Below are positions 28,660 through 43,213 of a stretch of DNA of 64,000 bases, piece by piece. Every line of letters starts with the position of its first letter. Position 1 is the stretch's first letter. Made by a program: the position numbers and the translations under genes. Origin of the DNA: Annulohypoxylon bovei var. microspora (taxonomy: Eukaryota; Ascomycota; Sordariomycetes; Xylariales; Hypoxylaceae); assembly GCA_022836615.1 (NCBI GenBank), contig MU405335.1, positions 1 to 64,000 on the forward strand. Direction: 5' to 3'. The notes under the pieces were generated by a model. That model ran no database searches. It worked only from the letters and a program-made list of their open reading frames with translations, and was not told the origin of the DNA.

Positions 28660-31600
28660 AATAATTATTAAAATAATTAATTTAAGGTTTTTTTATAAAT
28701 TATATATTAAATTAAAAATTAATTTCTTTAATATATTAAAAGGTAATAATTATTTATTTTCTTTTATTTTACGTTACTTTAATATTTATTTTTAATTATT
28801 TAAAGTTATTTAATATATTAATGAAAAATAACGGTAATAACGAAGGATATTCCGGTTTAATTTAAGTGTACGATTAAAGGTTTATATTAAAATGTAATTA
28901 TAAATTAATCGAATAAATATAATTAATAAATAATAATAAATATCCATTTAAATTTATTTACTCATTTTATCGTAAAACTTCGGAAGCTTTTTTAATGACG
29001 TTTACTTTATTTATTAAATTATATTATTATATATAAATGTTAATTTTATTAATAAAAAAAGTTTAAAACGAATTATCGTTATATTTTAATACCTTTACGT
29101 TTTTTTATATAAAAAATGGCGATTATTTTCTTTATTATTTATTTATATTAATCATATAATATTAATTAAACGTTAAATAAATATCATGTATACGAATGGT
29201 GTATTATATTAAGTTTAATAAAATAATTTTATTATTTTTTTTAAATAAAACGATATATATTAATTTAATTAATTTTAAATTAAAAGTAATTATATTATAA
29301 TTAATTTAAATATTTAACCATAAATATTATTATATAATAAACCATAAATGCGTTTATATTTATTTATTCATTTAAAATAATTTATTTTATTTTTAATATT
29401 AAAAGTATTTTAATTTATTACCTTAAAATTATAATTATTATTTACCACATTTTCGTTAAATTTATAAAAAAAGGGTTTTTATATTAAAAAAACGTATTTA
29501 ATTAATTAAATCGTTTAATAAATTTTAATTTTAAATTTATAAATTTTATAAAATAAAATATAAATTAATAAAAACTTATTTTTATTATATTAAATTATTT
29601 AAAAATCGTTGTATATAAAGTTATAAAAAATAAATTATCGTTTTATAACGATATTAAAGCTTATTTAAATTTAAATGAAAACGGTATTATAAAACCCGGA
29701 TTTTATTAAAAACTTTAAGTTATTTTTAATTTTAAAGTAACACATTTATTATAAAGTACTTTACTTGCTTAAATTATAATATAATTAAAGATTTCGTAAT
29801 TATTTTAATTATTAAATTAAATCGAAAACTTTTAAAAAATATTTAAATATATTAATTACGTTAAAAATATTTACTTAAATACGCTTTAACGTTAAGAATT
29901 TTTTAATGAAATATAAATTTTATTAATAATTAATAAAAAAAGGTAAAAATAAAGTTTAAAATATTATTATTATTTAAGTAAATAATATGTTAATGCTTTT
30001 AATTAAATAAAATCGAATAAAACAATGTTTATAAATTTCGATTAAAATGAAAGGCGTATTATTAAAATTAAAGAAAAAATAAATGCTTGTAATTAATTTT
30101 AAAAATGGTTTAAAACCATATTATATAATATGTTTTAAATGTTAAATATTTAAACAAAGTATAATAAAAATATAAATAATAATAATTTAAAAAATAATTT
30201 TAAATATTTTATATTATTTTAAAGGTTTAAAAAACAATACGTTTTAAATTAACGGTTTATTTTTTTAATAAATAATTATGTTAATAACGTTATTTTCTTT
30301 TATTTTATATTATTTTATTTCATTAATTATAATATTACCGGATATTTAAATCGTTAAAACATGGTTTAATTTTCTTTTAACATTTTTTATATTTTCTTTA
30401 AAATGGTTTAAACTTTATTTAATTTAAAGTTAAAGTTTTATAAAATCGTTAAAAGTTATATGTTTTAATAAAATAAACGGTTAATTTAATTAAAAGGATA
30501 TATTTAAAGTAAATTAATATAAATAAGTTAATTAATTTAAAAATTTCTTTTAAAGTTAAACCTTATATAATTAATAAATAATAATATGTTTTTTTTAAGG
30601 TTTTATTATTATTTAAAGGATATAAAGTTAAAAAGGTAAATGGTAAAAATAATATTTTATTAAAAATTAAATGTGGTAAATAATTAAAGAAAAGTATTTA
30701 TTTAAATATTTAAGCTCGGGCGGAACGCGTTTCTTTTTTTTATTTTTTTTTCTTATTTTTCTTATAATAAACATTATTAATTTTTATAAACTTTTTTTAT
30801 AACTTCGTATATAAATGTTTATTAATTTTATTTAAACGTTTATTTTTTTTAATATAATATTATTTATATTATATAAATAAATATTTAAAAAATTAATATT
30901 ATAAAATTATTTAAATAAATAAATATTATATGTTTATTATTTATTTATATAAATATTTATTTATTTATTTTTAAAAAATTTTTATAAACGGTTTATTATA
31001 TTAATTAATTCTTTATTTATGTTATAATTAAAAAATATTAAATATATAATTATTATAATATTATTTTTATGTTTATATTTAATGACTTTAAATATAATTC
31101 GAAGATTTTATTAATAATTAATACGTTATAAATGTGTACGAATGTTTTAAAGCGTAATATTTTTTAATATTATACATATATTTAAAAATTAATTTAAAAT
31201 GAACATAATTTATTAATGACCTTTATATTATATAAATATATATAAAATTAAAATAATTTATATAATCGTTTTATTTTATGGAATATTATGGGAAACGTTC
31301 GGATAATATGGTTTAAATCTTTTTTTTATATATAAAGAAATTAATTTTAATGAATTAATTTAATCGATGTTTTTTTTTTAAAATTTATAATTTTCATTTA
31401 TTTTTTTTAACATTTTTTATTTTTATAATTTTATATAAAGTTTTTAACGTTTTAAAATGTTTATTTTAATAAAGTTTAATTTTTGAAAATGAAAAATTAA
31501 CGTGGTTAAATAAATTAATAAACTTATTAACCTTATTAATTTTAATTTAAAAATGTTTATGTTATTTAATAATAATATCGGTTTTAATTAAAATTAAATT

Positions 31601-33070
31601 AAAATTTTTAATTAAAATTTAATAAAAAAGAATTATTTTTTTATTTAATTTAAATTTTTTATTTAAGATTCTTTTATCGGGGGTAATGAAAATAAATTAA
31701 ATTTAATTAATAACGTTGATTTAATTCGTTATATTGCTTGGGTTTTAATTAAAATTAAAATAATGTACGTAAATAACATTTTTATTTTAATAATAAACGA
31801 TTTAAATGTATGAATTAATTAATATTAATTATAAATAATTCATTAATATTTATATTAACTTTAAATTTAATGGATTATTTTTTTTAATAAATATTATTAT
31901 AATTAATTATATTATTATTAAAAAATTAAACTTATGTTTTCGCTTATTATTAACCACGAAAGTAAGTTTTAATTAAATTTATTTTTATATAATAATAATT
32001 TTTAATAAACTTTAACCGTTTATATAATAATAATTAACATTATTTTATTTTTAAAATATGTTTATATTAATTATAAATTTCGTAAAAATATATTTAAATA
32101 TTATATCGTTTTATTTAATTATTTTAATGGCATTTATATTAAATACCATTATAATAATGGTGGTTATAAATGTTTTTATAAACTTAATAAATGTAAATTT
32201 TAATAATATTTTTTTAAAATAAAATTATTAACTTTTTTAAAGGTAAATAAAATAAATAAATGTATGAAAACGATTAACGCATTTATAATAAAACTTATTT
32301 CTTTAATATTTAAACTTGAAATTATTTAATTAATCTTTAATTGTAATATTTAATTTATTAAATAATAATATTTATTAAAAGTAATTAATAATATTTAAAT
32401 GTAATTATTTATTATTATAAATTAAATTAAAAAGTTAAAAAGTTTATTATAATTAAAGGTTTAATTAATATTAAATGGTTATATATAAAAATATAATTAT
32501 CGTTAATTAATTATTCGATTTTAATTTTTTATTTATATAAATATTATTTTATTTAAAATTGAAAAGATTTTCTTTTAATTATAACATATATTTAAAAATA
32601 AATATTATAATGTAAATTTAATAAATGGAGAAATAATTATATTATTACATAAAGATTTTTAATTTTTTATGTTTATAAAACGCGGTATATATATATAACG
32701 TGTTTTTTATTTACTTTATTTTAAAACCAACTTTAATGGTTTTTTTAAAAATAAATTTTTATTTTATTAAGTTTTTAAATTAAACCTTAAGGTTATCCTT
32801 TTAAAAAGGCGAAATATAATAAATAAAAAAAATTAAAAAAAACCTTTAATAATAAGTAAATAATGGAAAAATTTATATATTAAAATAACATTTAAATGCG
32901 TAATTTATTTAACGTAAAAGTTGTTTTTTATAAATTATTTCTTTAAAAAATATTATATAATATAATATTATAAATTTATTTAAAATATTTAATAATATTT
33001 TATAATTAATAATTTTATTATTAACATTAATTAAAATTAATATTAATAATGTAATTTTAATTAATTTTTA

Positions 33071-33140
33071 TTTATTATTACCGTTATTATTATTATTATC
33101 GTTATTATTATTATTATTATTATTTAACCGTTATTATTAC
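33071..33140. repeat. TTA microsatellite
   Basis: Runs of TTA are interrupted by CCG, TCG and CCG triplets (ACCGTTATTA, ATCGTTATTA, AACCGTTATTA). The interruptions keep the three-base phase. Confidence 0.7.
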
Positions 33141-33795
33141 TTTTTAAACCTTTTAATAAAATTTAATAATAATAATTATTATTTACATTTTAATTTAAAG
33201 CTTTCATTTATAATATTTAATTAACAATTATTATTATTAATTATTATTTTTATTATTTTATAATTAATATTAATTATTTATTATTTATGTTAATAATTTT
33301 AATAAATTATTATTATACACCCCGTTTATAACACTTTTTTAACGTTAATAATTTTTAACGTTATAATATTATTATTTTATATTTTTTTAAATTTAATATA
33401 ACATTTATATTTTAATTAAAGTTATACGTTATTTATAAAATTAATAATAATTAACGTAATTTTTAAAAATAATAAAATTTTATATATATTATTTTATAAA
33501 AACTTAAATAAAAAACGTTTTTTATTAATTTTTATTTTTAACGAATAAATTAAATTTATTATTAATTTTTAATTTTTACCATATATTTATTTATTAATTT
33601 AAACGTATTAATATAAAAGTTTTTTAAAATTTATTTAAATAAAATAAATATAAAAAAACATCTTTTATTTAAATATCCATTAAACGTTATAACGTTTTTT
33701 AATGTTATAATCTTTTATATTTTTTTTAATATAATATGTTTTTATTATATATTATATATTTTTATTATATACATTTTAATATCTTAATTAAAAAG

Positions 33796-35584
33796 GCGGG
33801 TTAACGGATTTCGTATTATCGTTTGCCGTCCTTTGTTCTCAAACAACTTCAAAATGTCGAGGTGTTAAAATGTTGGTTCGCCGTCCTTGAAATCCGGATA
33901 TGGATGAAAAGAAGGGTTTCATCGTCATTTCTCACCCATCCATCCATTTATCCATCTCGCGTGTTTCTACCCCGTGTCTCTCCCAATTCCCCTGCTGCCG
34001 GGAGACAAGAATTACTACGACTGGTTCCCAAAGAATCCATCCTCGCGGGATCACCATACATTGCTACCTTTAATACAGCGCTGATATACCCATCCTGCCA
34101 TCCCTCGTGCATTTTATCCGACATGCAGACCGACACCTGCAGTGACCCGGTCAAGCGCCGGTCGATGCCCAAAGCACATACATCCCATTACACAAATCTA
34201 GGGGGAAAAAAAGATACATACCGTGGACATAGGTACTACAACCTATTGACGATTCTTCTCCTAGCCCTTTCGGCCGTTTGTTTTTCTCTCTCTTCCTCTC
34301 TACAGCGGCTATCACAAGGAATTGGGAAGACGCATGTCAGTCCAACGAACTATGTGATGGCACCTCACTCACCCCACTCTTATCGCGCGGACGCATTTCC
34401 CTTTCCTTCACCTTGCAGACGCCCGTGACGCCGTACATCCTGCGTCTCTCCATCTCTGCGTCTTTTTGCCCAAGCCACCGGCGGCGCATTGGTAACGCCC
34501 GGTCCCTTACGGCCAGACCGTTAGAGGCCGACCCAGATTCCCGTCTGCTTTGGGCGACCGCGCGCATGCTACATTGCTACCTACCTACCTACACCCACTA
34601 CTACAGGTTAAAAGCCATGCCACAGCAGCAGGCTCTACATATGCACTTCCTCTTGTGACCGCGGTCCGCTGCGAAACCTGCAGGTCCACTTGCATAGCCA
34701 CGGGGCGTACCTAAATCCACCAAACCTGCTAACGCACTCTTAGCTACCTACTAGTAGGAGGAATTTCATGACTCATCGCACAAAACCAAAACAAAAAGTG
34801 CCGACTCGATGGATATGGTGGTAGTAGAACTCCTACCCGCCCGTGAAACACCCAAAAACCCATGCAGCTGCGGGAGGCACTGTCCGAAGCGCGCCCGCCG
34901 GGAGGGGAGGAAGGGGAGGAAGGAGTTAATGGTACGTAGGCGGAGATCCATTTCGAACCATGCAAGGCATGGGATCATGTACGACCTATGAGGGGATCCA
35001 ACTCCACGATTCCAACGACCCATCGGCTCCAGTTTTTATTGCTTTTCATGGTTACAGTGATCGAGCCCGTCGTTGCGTGCCGTGGTATCCTTCCCGCACC
35101 GTCTGTCCCGATTTGCCCGTTTTGGCGGCTACAGTACCATCCCCATACTTGAATAAACGCGTACGATATTGTGGCGGTGAACATCGTGGGCAACTTGACG
35201 ATCACCAAGTTTCTTTATGTGAATGCAGCACAGATGCGAAGCAAAGGGTATTAAAGGATAATCTACGGAAGAGCTAACTACCTACCTATGTACCTAGGTA
35301 CGCTAGCCCTACCACTCTATTCGGTCATTCGTTTTATATGCACCCCGGCGTAAACCTAGGGCTCTGCTAATCGACACCAATGCACCAATGTTACGGTAAG
35401 TATCCGAGTTTTTAAAGTTGCCGCGATGTAGAGAATTAAGTGTACGAGAAGTTGGCGATATGTCGCCGGCGAGACATATTTCAAGAAGAAACGCCCTTAA
35501 CTTCAAACCACCTAGCAAGCAAGATACTTGATAACGAAGACACAGAGCATTCATCTCTTAGAATATTTAATATTTATCTAGAAA
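33796..35584. other. Transition zone and upstream spacer, no supported gene
   Basis: Composition jumps from AT-rich to balanced within a few dozen bases near 33,795-33,825. Open frames of up to 201 codons exist (33823-34428 on the + strand), but they overlap frames of similar length on both strands and show no recognisable domain, so I treat them as chance. Short TACC/GGTA words (for example CTACCTACCTAC at 34579) recur here and in other spacers of the window. Confidence 0.5.
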
Positions 35585-37337
35585 ATGAAGGATTTCTCGG
35601 AAAAGAAACAGCCTAACGAAATACCTAGTCAGCTCCAGGACAGCAGCATGGCCGAGGTTAATAGGTTACACTTCAAGTAAGTTGGATCTTCGTTCTCTCC
35701 GATTTGATTCGTTTACTGCGCGCCCTTCATTTCCTGTTCTAGTCTGCATTTTATATATATTGGGACGATCTGATCCCTTTTCGGCGGTCGGAATTACTCT
35801 AGTTGATATCGAATGTATGTCGTGACCTAGTTCGTCACTGCATCATGTATACCCAAAGAGAGCAACTTCAACTACCAATGTGATGGCGTATACGAGCGCT
35901 TTGACATCTGCTGTTTCTATTCTCCATCCCCCGATCCTCCCAGAAACTAGAGGAGAACTGTGGGCAGAGATGTGTGGCATCTACGCCCTTTTCCCTTCTG
36001 ATTAGCTTCACTTCACTCCATTTCACCTTGCTTCCCCAGATTAGGTCGAGAGATCATCGTGGTGCTCGGATAGGCTACTATCTAGTGGCGCTCTTTTCTC
36101 ACCTAGGACACATGTACGCACGATCGATTTTGTGGATTGATTGACGTGGCACGGCACGGCACGGCATTGGACTACCTAGATGACATAAAAGAGGGTAGGA
36201 TTTGAGCTAAACCTGATGTGTCTGCAGCGAAGAGGCGTCGACATACGACTCGAAGCACAGCAAGCTCAATGAGCGGCTGACCAAGGAAATCCAATCTCGG
36301 TTAGCTTGGATCGGTGTCGATTGGGTCGTCGCCGATGATGAGGACGACAGTGACGGCGATAGCGATGAGGGTGAGAATGAGAACGATAGGGAGGGCACCA
36401 AGGAACTTAAATCCGATCAGGATAAGAAGAAAGTCAGACTCTTGGACTACGCTTGCGGTACGGGCATGATGTCGAGAGTAAGTTGTCCCGTTTGCGACGA
36501 TATCCCTTCTCTAGGTATTTGTCACGATCATACCACCTAAAATGGAATGTGTGATAACTACGGCTTATGTATGATCAATAATTTCTCTAACACCTATTGA
36601 TAGGCACTTGCTCCTTATACGACACAATGCGTCGGTATTGATGTATCAGAGAATATGGTGGCGGCGTATAACTCTCGGGCCGAGAACCAGGTACGTATAA
36701 GGCCGAACATTATGTTTAAAATTCTCAGATTTCGTCTATATGTCCTACCGTGTTATTTAGGTCATCTAATGGCTAAGTCCCTTTTGTATTCGGCGTTGTA
36801 ACCTAACCTAGTTTCGCCGAAGTCATATCCTCCCCTTGCCTAAAAGCAGTTTACGGAAATACCTTCAGCTTAGCCAGGTGACATGAAGCTAACAATTCGT
36901 AGGGCTTATCCCATGACGAGATGTACGCTGAAGTAGGCGACCTCATAGCGCCGGATGGACCCCAGCCGCCCGACGTCTTGGCAGACTCGCGCCTCTTCGG
37001 CTTCGACGTGGCTACCGTCGGGGGCGGGCTCCACCACTTCGCGGACCCGGAGCTGGCTGCCGACCGCCTAGTCGAACGTCTGCGTCCCGGTGGCGTCCTA
37101 CTAATCTGGGATTTCCTGCCGCACGGGCCTCGGGACGGACTCTTCGAGAGCCACGGAGTCATGCACCACGGTCTCTCGGAAGAAAGGGTCCGGGTCATGT
37201 TCGAACGCGCCGGTGCCGGAAAGGATTTTTCTCTCAAAGTGCTAGGCTCCGGTATATCACTTAACTTCGGCGAGCATGGGGAGAAAGGCATTATAAAGAG
37301 GGAAATATTCCTAGCTAGGGGAGAGAAAGTAACTTGA
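35585..37337 (+). CDS. Class I SAM-dependent methyltransferase
   Basis: Four exons join in frame: 35585-35676, 36228-36477, 36604-36690 and 36903-37337, giving 287 residues. All introns are GT...AG, with GTAAGT, GTAAGT and GTACGT donors. Motif I, LLDYACGTG (residues 102-110), is the glycine-rich S-adenosylmethionine loop. GIDVSENM (125-132) supplies the acidic residue at the end of strand 2. A post-motif region LRPGGVLLIWDF follows in the last exon. The N-terminus MAEVNRLHFN and EEASTYDSKHSKL resemble UbiE-like small-molecule methyltransferases. An acidic insert (about residues 67-87) lies before motif I. The substrate cannot be told from sequence. The first exon is the least certain part because intron 1 is 551 bp. 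The start codon is the first ATG of that exon, preceded by an AT-rich leader. Confidence 0.85.
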
Positions 37338-39042
37338 CTTCTCTGTAGCCCCACGAGTCCCTAGGGAAAAAGAGGTTGCCCACCTAGATTTTTAGAAATC
37401 CTGGGTGGCCATGAAGTTAGAATAATATAACACTGTTTACATTCCTAACAAGCCATTCTAATGGTATAATTTCCATAGTCGTAGCCTCCAGCAGTCCCCC
37501 TTAGGCATTGTATTGGTGTAAAGTCCAAGATTAGGTGATTTTCATCAGAAAGCTCATTAGCCTTGATCGTATTAGACATGCCTAGTCAGAGACACCGGTC
37601 TTCAAGTCACTAATCTTTATATTTACCTAAATACATGTATATTGCGCGATGTATCATTAGATGGGTTTCCTAGATGTATGTATTAGACACAAGGTTCTTT
37701 GAGGGTCTTATCCCTACGATTCTCGTCAACACTTCTATACCTACTTGACTTCCACACTCAGCTCATAGGGCCTGTGTATAAGTCTTCTATCCTGCTCTCA
37801 TTTCAATCAGTAGATTCTATTATTAGGTTAATACATAGAAATGCAGGCTCTACTAGCAGAGAAGTGGCCAACCTGCCATCTCGTGTAGTTAAAAAGGACC
37901 TAGGGATCGCTGTACATCATAACCTATCATTATGATGGATAGCCTATTACATAGTTGAGTCGTGTGGTATACTATAGCTATGCCATGAAATATAGCAATC
38001 CTTGTTCTTACCAGAAACTCTATCGAGAGTATTCACCGTCTATTAGGATGAAGTAGTCAAGTCATAGAAATATGGTACATGATACGTGAACCCAGGGTTA
38101 GGGTTAGGGTTAGGGTTGCCTCGAAACAATTTATTCATCACTATGTCTTCAAATCCGTTTGAGTAAAGGGCAAGTCTGATACTACTTACCGTGATTGTTG
38201 GAAAAAGTTCTTATAGTTAAATCTAAAATAAAATTTGAAGTGTTGTAGCCTCTCGAGTTCTGGAACTAGCCTTTCCTAACCTCATCCCAGTTGACAGCCT
38301 TTTCGCGTCGTATAATCAAACCATTTCGATCAAGAAAAGGCAGAATTCGTAATAGTAAGCAACTAAGGGAAATGTAATTAGGTAGTACATGTAATAGCAC
38401 GTATTGTTACTATTTCAGTCGTGATAATTCACTGGCTTACGTAAACAGACTTGAGAGAAAGGAAAATTACCACAGCTTCTAGGTTGATTGATCATCCATA
38501 ACACAAATAAAAAGGCCGGGAAAGGAGATGCTGCGCTTATATACATAGGTAGTTCCTTATCTAGGTGTCTCGTCATATCATATGGGTGGACTTCATCAGA
38601 TCACAAAAAGGGGGTATCGCGATGCGGACCTAAGGTATTGGGGTACCGCGACGTTATTACGCGAGAAGATCCAAGCCTACCTGCTACAGGCTGCGGTATA
38701 CATATAGTAATAGCCCTTCTACCGTGCTGTCCAATGACTAGCCACCAACAGGTCTCCTTACTGATGGTCCGAGTCTCCGAAGGGCCAAATTTCGATCTAT
38801 CCAGATTCCAGACCTTCGACGACTAATCCACCAACAGACCAGATTTCCGACCAAAGGGTGTACCCCCGAAGGACCATAATATGTTAGGATGGAACAAGAA
38901 TGCTACCAAATTCCCGTAACCATCAAGATAGAGGCCTCTTCCATATATGGATCAGCCATCTAATCGACATAGGTATCTCACCATCCATCCAACTTTACAC
39001 CCTCCAGCAGCTCTGTTAGAGAATCTGCTAACACCACCACCT
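37338..39042. other. Intergenic spacer, no supported gene
   Basis: This is the 3' side of both the methyltransferase and the F-box gene. Small frames (37699-37935 and 38488-38826) show no domain. The one distinctive element is a short telomere-like array at 38094-38117, listed separately. Confidence 0.5.
38094..38117 (+). repeat. Interstitial telomere-like TTAGGG run
   Basis: Four uninterrupted copies of the hexamer (AGGGTT phase) stand alone in the spacer. TTAGGG is the telomere repeat of most filamentous ascomycetes. Such short internal runs arise by telomerase repair of breaks or mark old chromosome ends; chance is unlikely for 24 bases. Confidence 0.85.
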
Positions 39043-40778
39043 CTAAATAGGGTTATTATCCACGCTCACATTCTCCCGAACCGCCATCTCACCACTATCC
39101 GCATCCTTCTCCAACACGAAGCACCTCTCAGCAAAGAACCCGCGTCTGTTCTGCAGTCGCCACGCCTCGCCAATCCGGCGAACCATGACGGGTTTCCAGC
39201 CGCCCACGTTGACCGTGATGCTCCGCCACGACCTGCCATGCTTATTGCTTACTAGAGCCGAGAAGACCTCCATGGCAGCTTCATAATCAGGATCTGTGCC
39301 ATCTTGCAACTCGTCGAGAGCCTGGAGGACTGTATGCATATGAAGGACGAGGGTATGCAACCCAAGAAAGTTACACAGCGTGCGGAGAAACAGGGCCGAC
39401 TCGCACAGGGCCACGTCCATGTCCAGCTCGATTGTGTGGAGGTGAACGAGCCTGCGGGAAAGAAGAGAAAGGTCTTCCAACCGCATTGTAGGACAGCGTT
39501 GTCTCTCGTCGCCGAAACCCATGTAGTCGCGGAAACTTAGAATCTGTAGCGAGTCGGCATGGCTGAGAAGCCCGGATATAGGAAACATATTTATGTGGCA
39601 GGTTACTTTGAATGTATGGAGCGATCGGATCTGTGTGGTGAGCTTGTATAATTCCCTAGTAGCGTCCTGGCGCCGGTCTGGTAGATGCGTGCTGAAGTCC
39701 TCACAATGTAACACGTAGATTTGACGAAGTTGTGAGAAGGACACAGAGCTAAGAAATGGGAACAGAGGTACATCGACGAGGGTTAGTCGCCGCAACCGCG
39801 AGAAGTCCCAATGCTTCCGAACCGCGCCAACGCTGTGGTTCCAGTCATATGAGCGAAGCGATAGTTCCTGGAAGGCTGGTAATCGTTCATTTCCCCTAAA
39901 CGAGAACTGTGTCCCTTGACCACGATCATTATAATGGAGAGTTTCGATCAGCCGAGCTTCGACAAGCAGTCGTTTCAACGACCCGAGATGAGTCGTCAGT
40001 GGCGGCGTAGGGCTTGCCATCTTTAGAGAAACAAGATTACTTGTGGGTATTGCCTGTAAGTATATATCTTGCGAGCCACTATTAAAACTTCGTAAAGGCA
40101 AGTCTTTAACATATAGTCTTATGCTGTTATTATTGACGTGATTTGGACTTAGGACATCAGAAGGGGTTGAGAAATAGCCGCGACGATGTGTTCCTACGTA
40201 ACACCATCTAGCAATTATGATAAACATTAGCCATATATACGTTGATGTGGATGTGATACATACATACCTCAGCGATGAAAGTCGTTGCAGTTTGCCTAAT
40301 AGCCTCCTAGTAGCTACTAGATCTAGATCGCTCCTCACTTCGACATGCCTGGTGAATGAGCGTAAACTTTGAATCAACCGTGGAAGATATGTCTCAGCCT
40401 CGAGTGCTATGATACGTTCGTTAAGGCAGAGATATTCAAAATGGATGGGCGTGATAATGGCCTCGAATCGTCTTGATAACCGACGAGCACCAGCTAATGC
40501 CCGAGAGTCAACCTCTCGCAACTGCAGAGGGACGTTGTTAACAACGGAGTCCTGTATGTTATAAGTTACGAGACCTAGGTGGGGTGTAATACCTGGTTGA
40601 AAATAAGAACCAGCAGCTCCGTACTAAGGTCCTCAAAGGATGGTGCCTGCGAAAGGGGGCGTATAGTCGTTTTTGTTTCCATGAGCTCGTTGTAATGGCC
40701 ACTCCCCCTCTTACGCTTAGTAGAGGTTGAATAAACCGGATAAGTTCTACATAGAACCTCTATCCCTACCCGTGTCAT
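39043..40778 (-). CDS. F-box domain protein
   Basis: Exons 40778-40593, 40551-40268 and 40207-39043 give about 544 residues. The F-box lies at about residues 44-90: PSFEDLSTELLVLIFNQ ends exon 1, and exon 2 continues with LQLREVDSRALAGARRLSRRF. Splicing the 41-bp intron (40552-40592) is needed to join the two halves of the motif. The second intron (40208-40267) has a GTATGT donor and is exactly 60 bp without an in-frame stop, so its retention would only add 20 residues. The rest is leucine-rich and irregular, as in fungal F-box proteins that recruit substrates to SCF ubiquitin ligases through Skp1. The start is the first ATG, in a CCCACCATGA context. The target substrate is unknown. Confidence 0.8.
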
Positions 40779-43213
40779 GGTGGGCAAAATGGGATGCTAA
40801 ACGAGGTATATAATTGCGCCAGCTTATCATCCCTGGTAGAATAAACTAGTGATTTTATTAGATGACCAAGTCATTGGCCATCATGACGATAATTCAACTT
40901 CAAGGCGGACTTATGATAATACACAATAGGGAGACGAGCGATAAGAATGTAGCAGTGGCAGTAAGTCCGTAGGGTTGGGTATTAAGAAGACAAGGGTATT
41001 ATATCAAACGGGGGAACCAATTAAAAGAGATAGGAAGGATGAAGCGGCTTTTTAAGCCTCGAGCTGGACTTGACTGCTCGTGGCAGTCGCTAGACCACAT
41101 ATGGGCAAAGTAACGAACGTCGAACATCGCTTCGACGAGAAGGATGTAGATTGGCTAGCCAAGATAAAGCAGTAAATGTATTAGACTCCTAGCCTCTCTT
41201 AAAGATCGAGTCCCGGTATGACGGGTGGAAAGGTCGTTCCATCGGGTCCGAACATAAGGTTGAACAAGAGAAAATGAAACACCCTAATAGCACTTAGTCT
41301 AGTAGATCATGATGCCTAACCCGGCATAAAGGCGTATGTGCCGAGAAAGATAGGACAAGTTTGGAAATAGAACGAGAAATTAGGTATTTCTAGAGTTGGT
41401 ATAATTTACCACCCAAGACACGTCTTTCATCCTCTTCGAGATCCTGATACAGTTTGACACAAAGCAGAGTTGATAAGCGTTGCCGAAGTAGGTGATAGTA
41501 GATTGGAAGATCAGACGACTAAGGGTTAGAAGGGATGAAGTGAGTAAATGAGTACAGAGTACGTACTGATGACACTGCAGGGGACACACGTGAGATTCGC
41601 AACTTTCGCCCAAAATGGCGACCCCACATGATCGCTAGCGCCGTCTATTGCCAAATGTGTGGTCGCTTTCGCCGCCACAAACGAAGCCACGGTATTGGGG
41701 TCGAACCGAACCCTCCTTTTCGCTCACACGTGGAAAAACATGGATTGGAGTCGAAGTCAAGGATTCTGTTATCTATGTATGTACATAGCTCTTCAGGAGG
41801 AAGAGCATTCATACTACGCAAGGAAGAGGACCACGTGCATCGGAGTAAATATGTATTTATTGCCTTAATAGGAAATTAAAAAGTGGAGCTCAAATAGGTA
41901 CCTCCGGGATGTCGCTTCTACTTCATAAGATCTAGACTATTAGATCGGACGAATCAAGCGGTACGCGGATAAAGTTGTAGGGTACCTTGGCGCCTTGTTG
42001 GGGAAGTGCTACTGTACGGGAGGGTAATCCGGCCGACCACAAGACCCGCCAGAAGGGTTCGTTCGGCAAAGCCGCATAGTCCAATCGCAACTTCTCGTTT
42101 GAGGCTCGGCCGGCTCTTTGCGGGGCCATGCACGAACAATATTGACTCCGTTCACACCAAACACTTGTCATTACACTTATTATAATACGATATATTTCGT
42201 TTGAAGTGTTTAGCGAATTTAGCGAATTAGGAAATATTAGGAATAGAAACAATTGTCATGTTTACCTACCCTGTCTACAACCCCTCTCAAGAAATACTTT
42301 CTAAACGCATATTAACCACCAAAGCCTGGATATATTGCTTACTCGCATATTGTGATTCGATCGACAGAACTCATCCACTAATTTGAAAAGAGCCCGGGAA
42401 GCAAAATCCCTGTAAATAAAATTAACAGCATTATTCATCACGACTAACTAGGTATGCTTTTTGGCTTAGTTACGAGTAAAGCAATAACGGCAGCTACTCT
42501 TCCTTCTCCCCGTAGCTGGTGACCGGATGAAGCGTCATGAGATTATCTTTGCTGGTTGACCCTCCCTTCCTCACACCAAGGAGAGTATGGCATTAGGTAG
42601 GTAGTGAGTCGTAGCATCGAAGTTGTAAGCATCGAAGCAAATATAATAGATGTACTAATATCTACCTCCCACACTAGCTGCAGCAATAGTTCCATCCGCG
42701 CAGGATCTCTAGGAACAAGGCATACAACTTAGTACCGGATATAATCCATACGTATGCATCTACTCCTAGAAGCAAGCCAGTACCGCTTCGAACATCCCTC
42801 TACAGCCTCTCCATTACTTCTAAATCATACCTATGAAGCAGACATACTCATAATACATGTTCGCTCACGGGACTGTCATCTATCAAAGCGGGTTGAAGCC
42901 ATTCACGTCTAATGGCACAGATAACAAGATTTATTACTAGCACGATGGTTGGTAGATAGCGAGTATTCGAGTGAACAGTGGGTATTGAAGTGTGTGGGAA
43001 TGATGAATTGCAGTTTTGATATTGGGGGAATCTCGTTTTGAAAGAAAAAAGGTAAGCTAAAACCGACAAATTCGACATAAACATGAAGACCTATGGAAGG
43101 TCTTCATAGCTGCTCCCATCATATTCCTGCTACTTCATCGAATCAAGGACTACTGCTGATGGCCCTAGCCTCTAAACTTTGGGGAGTAGACGTATACGTA
43201 GTCCAGATGTGGA
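40779..43213. other. Intergenic spacer, no supported gene
   Basis: No frame here has a recognisable domain. The frames at 41628-41879 and 41932-42252 overlap one another on several strands. A perfect 10-bp hairpin at 43083-43107 lies just beyond the stop of the VHS/GAT gene and is listed separately. Confidence 0.5.
43083..43107 (-). terminator. Hairpin in the 3' flank of the VHS/GAT gene
   Basis: ATGAAGACCT and AGGTCTTCAT form a perfect 10-bp stem around the five-base loop ATGGA. It lies about 105 bases downstream of the stop codon, probably in the 3' untranslated region. A role in mRNA stability or 3'-end formation is possible but unproven. Confidence 0.4.

Larger units (their letters stand above)
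1..33795. repeat. AT-rich, RIP-like decayed repeat block
   Basis: Sampled lines contain about 4 to 10 G or C per 60 bases, against roughly half on the gene side. Remaining C is often in CpG, CpC or CpT, while TpA is everywhere. That is the residue expected when CpA is converted to TpA by repeat-induced point mutation, a known process in Pezizomycotina. The longest open frames are only 65-73 codons of Phe, Leu, Ile, Asn, Lys and Tyr. Repeat pairs inside the block differ mostly by C/T and G/A changes. I infer a graveyard of transposable elements packed as heterochromatin. It could be pericentromeric or subtelomeric, but nothing in the window decides that. Sub-features with visible structure are listed separately; the rest, including 28,700-33,060, shows no further structure I can name. 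Confidence 0.85.
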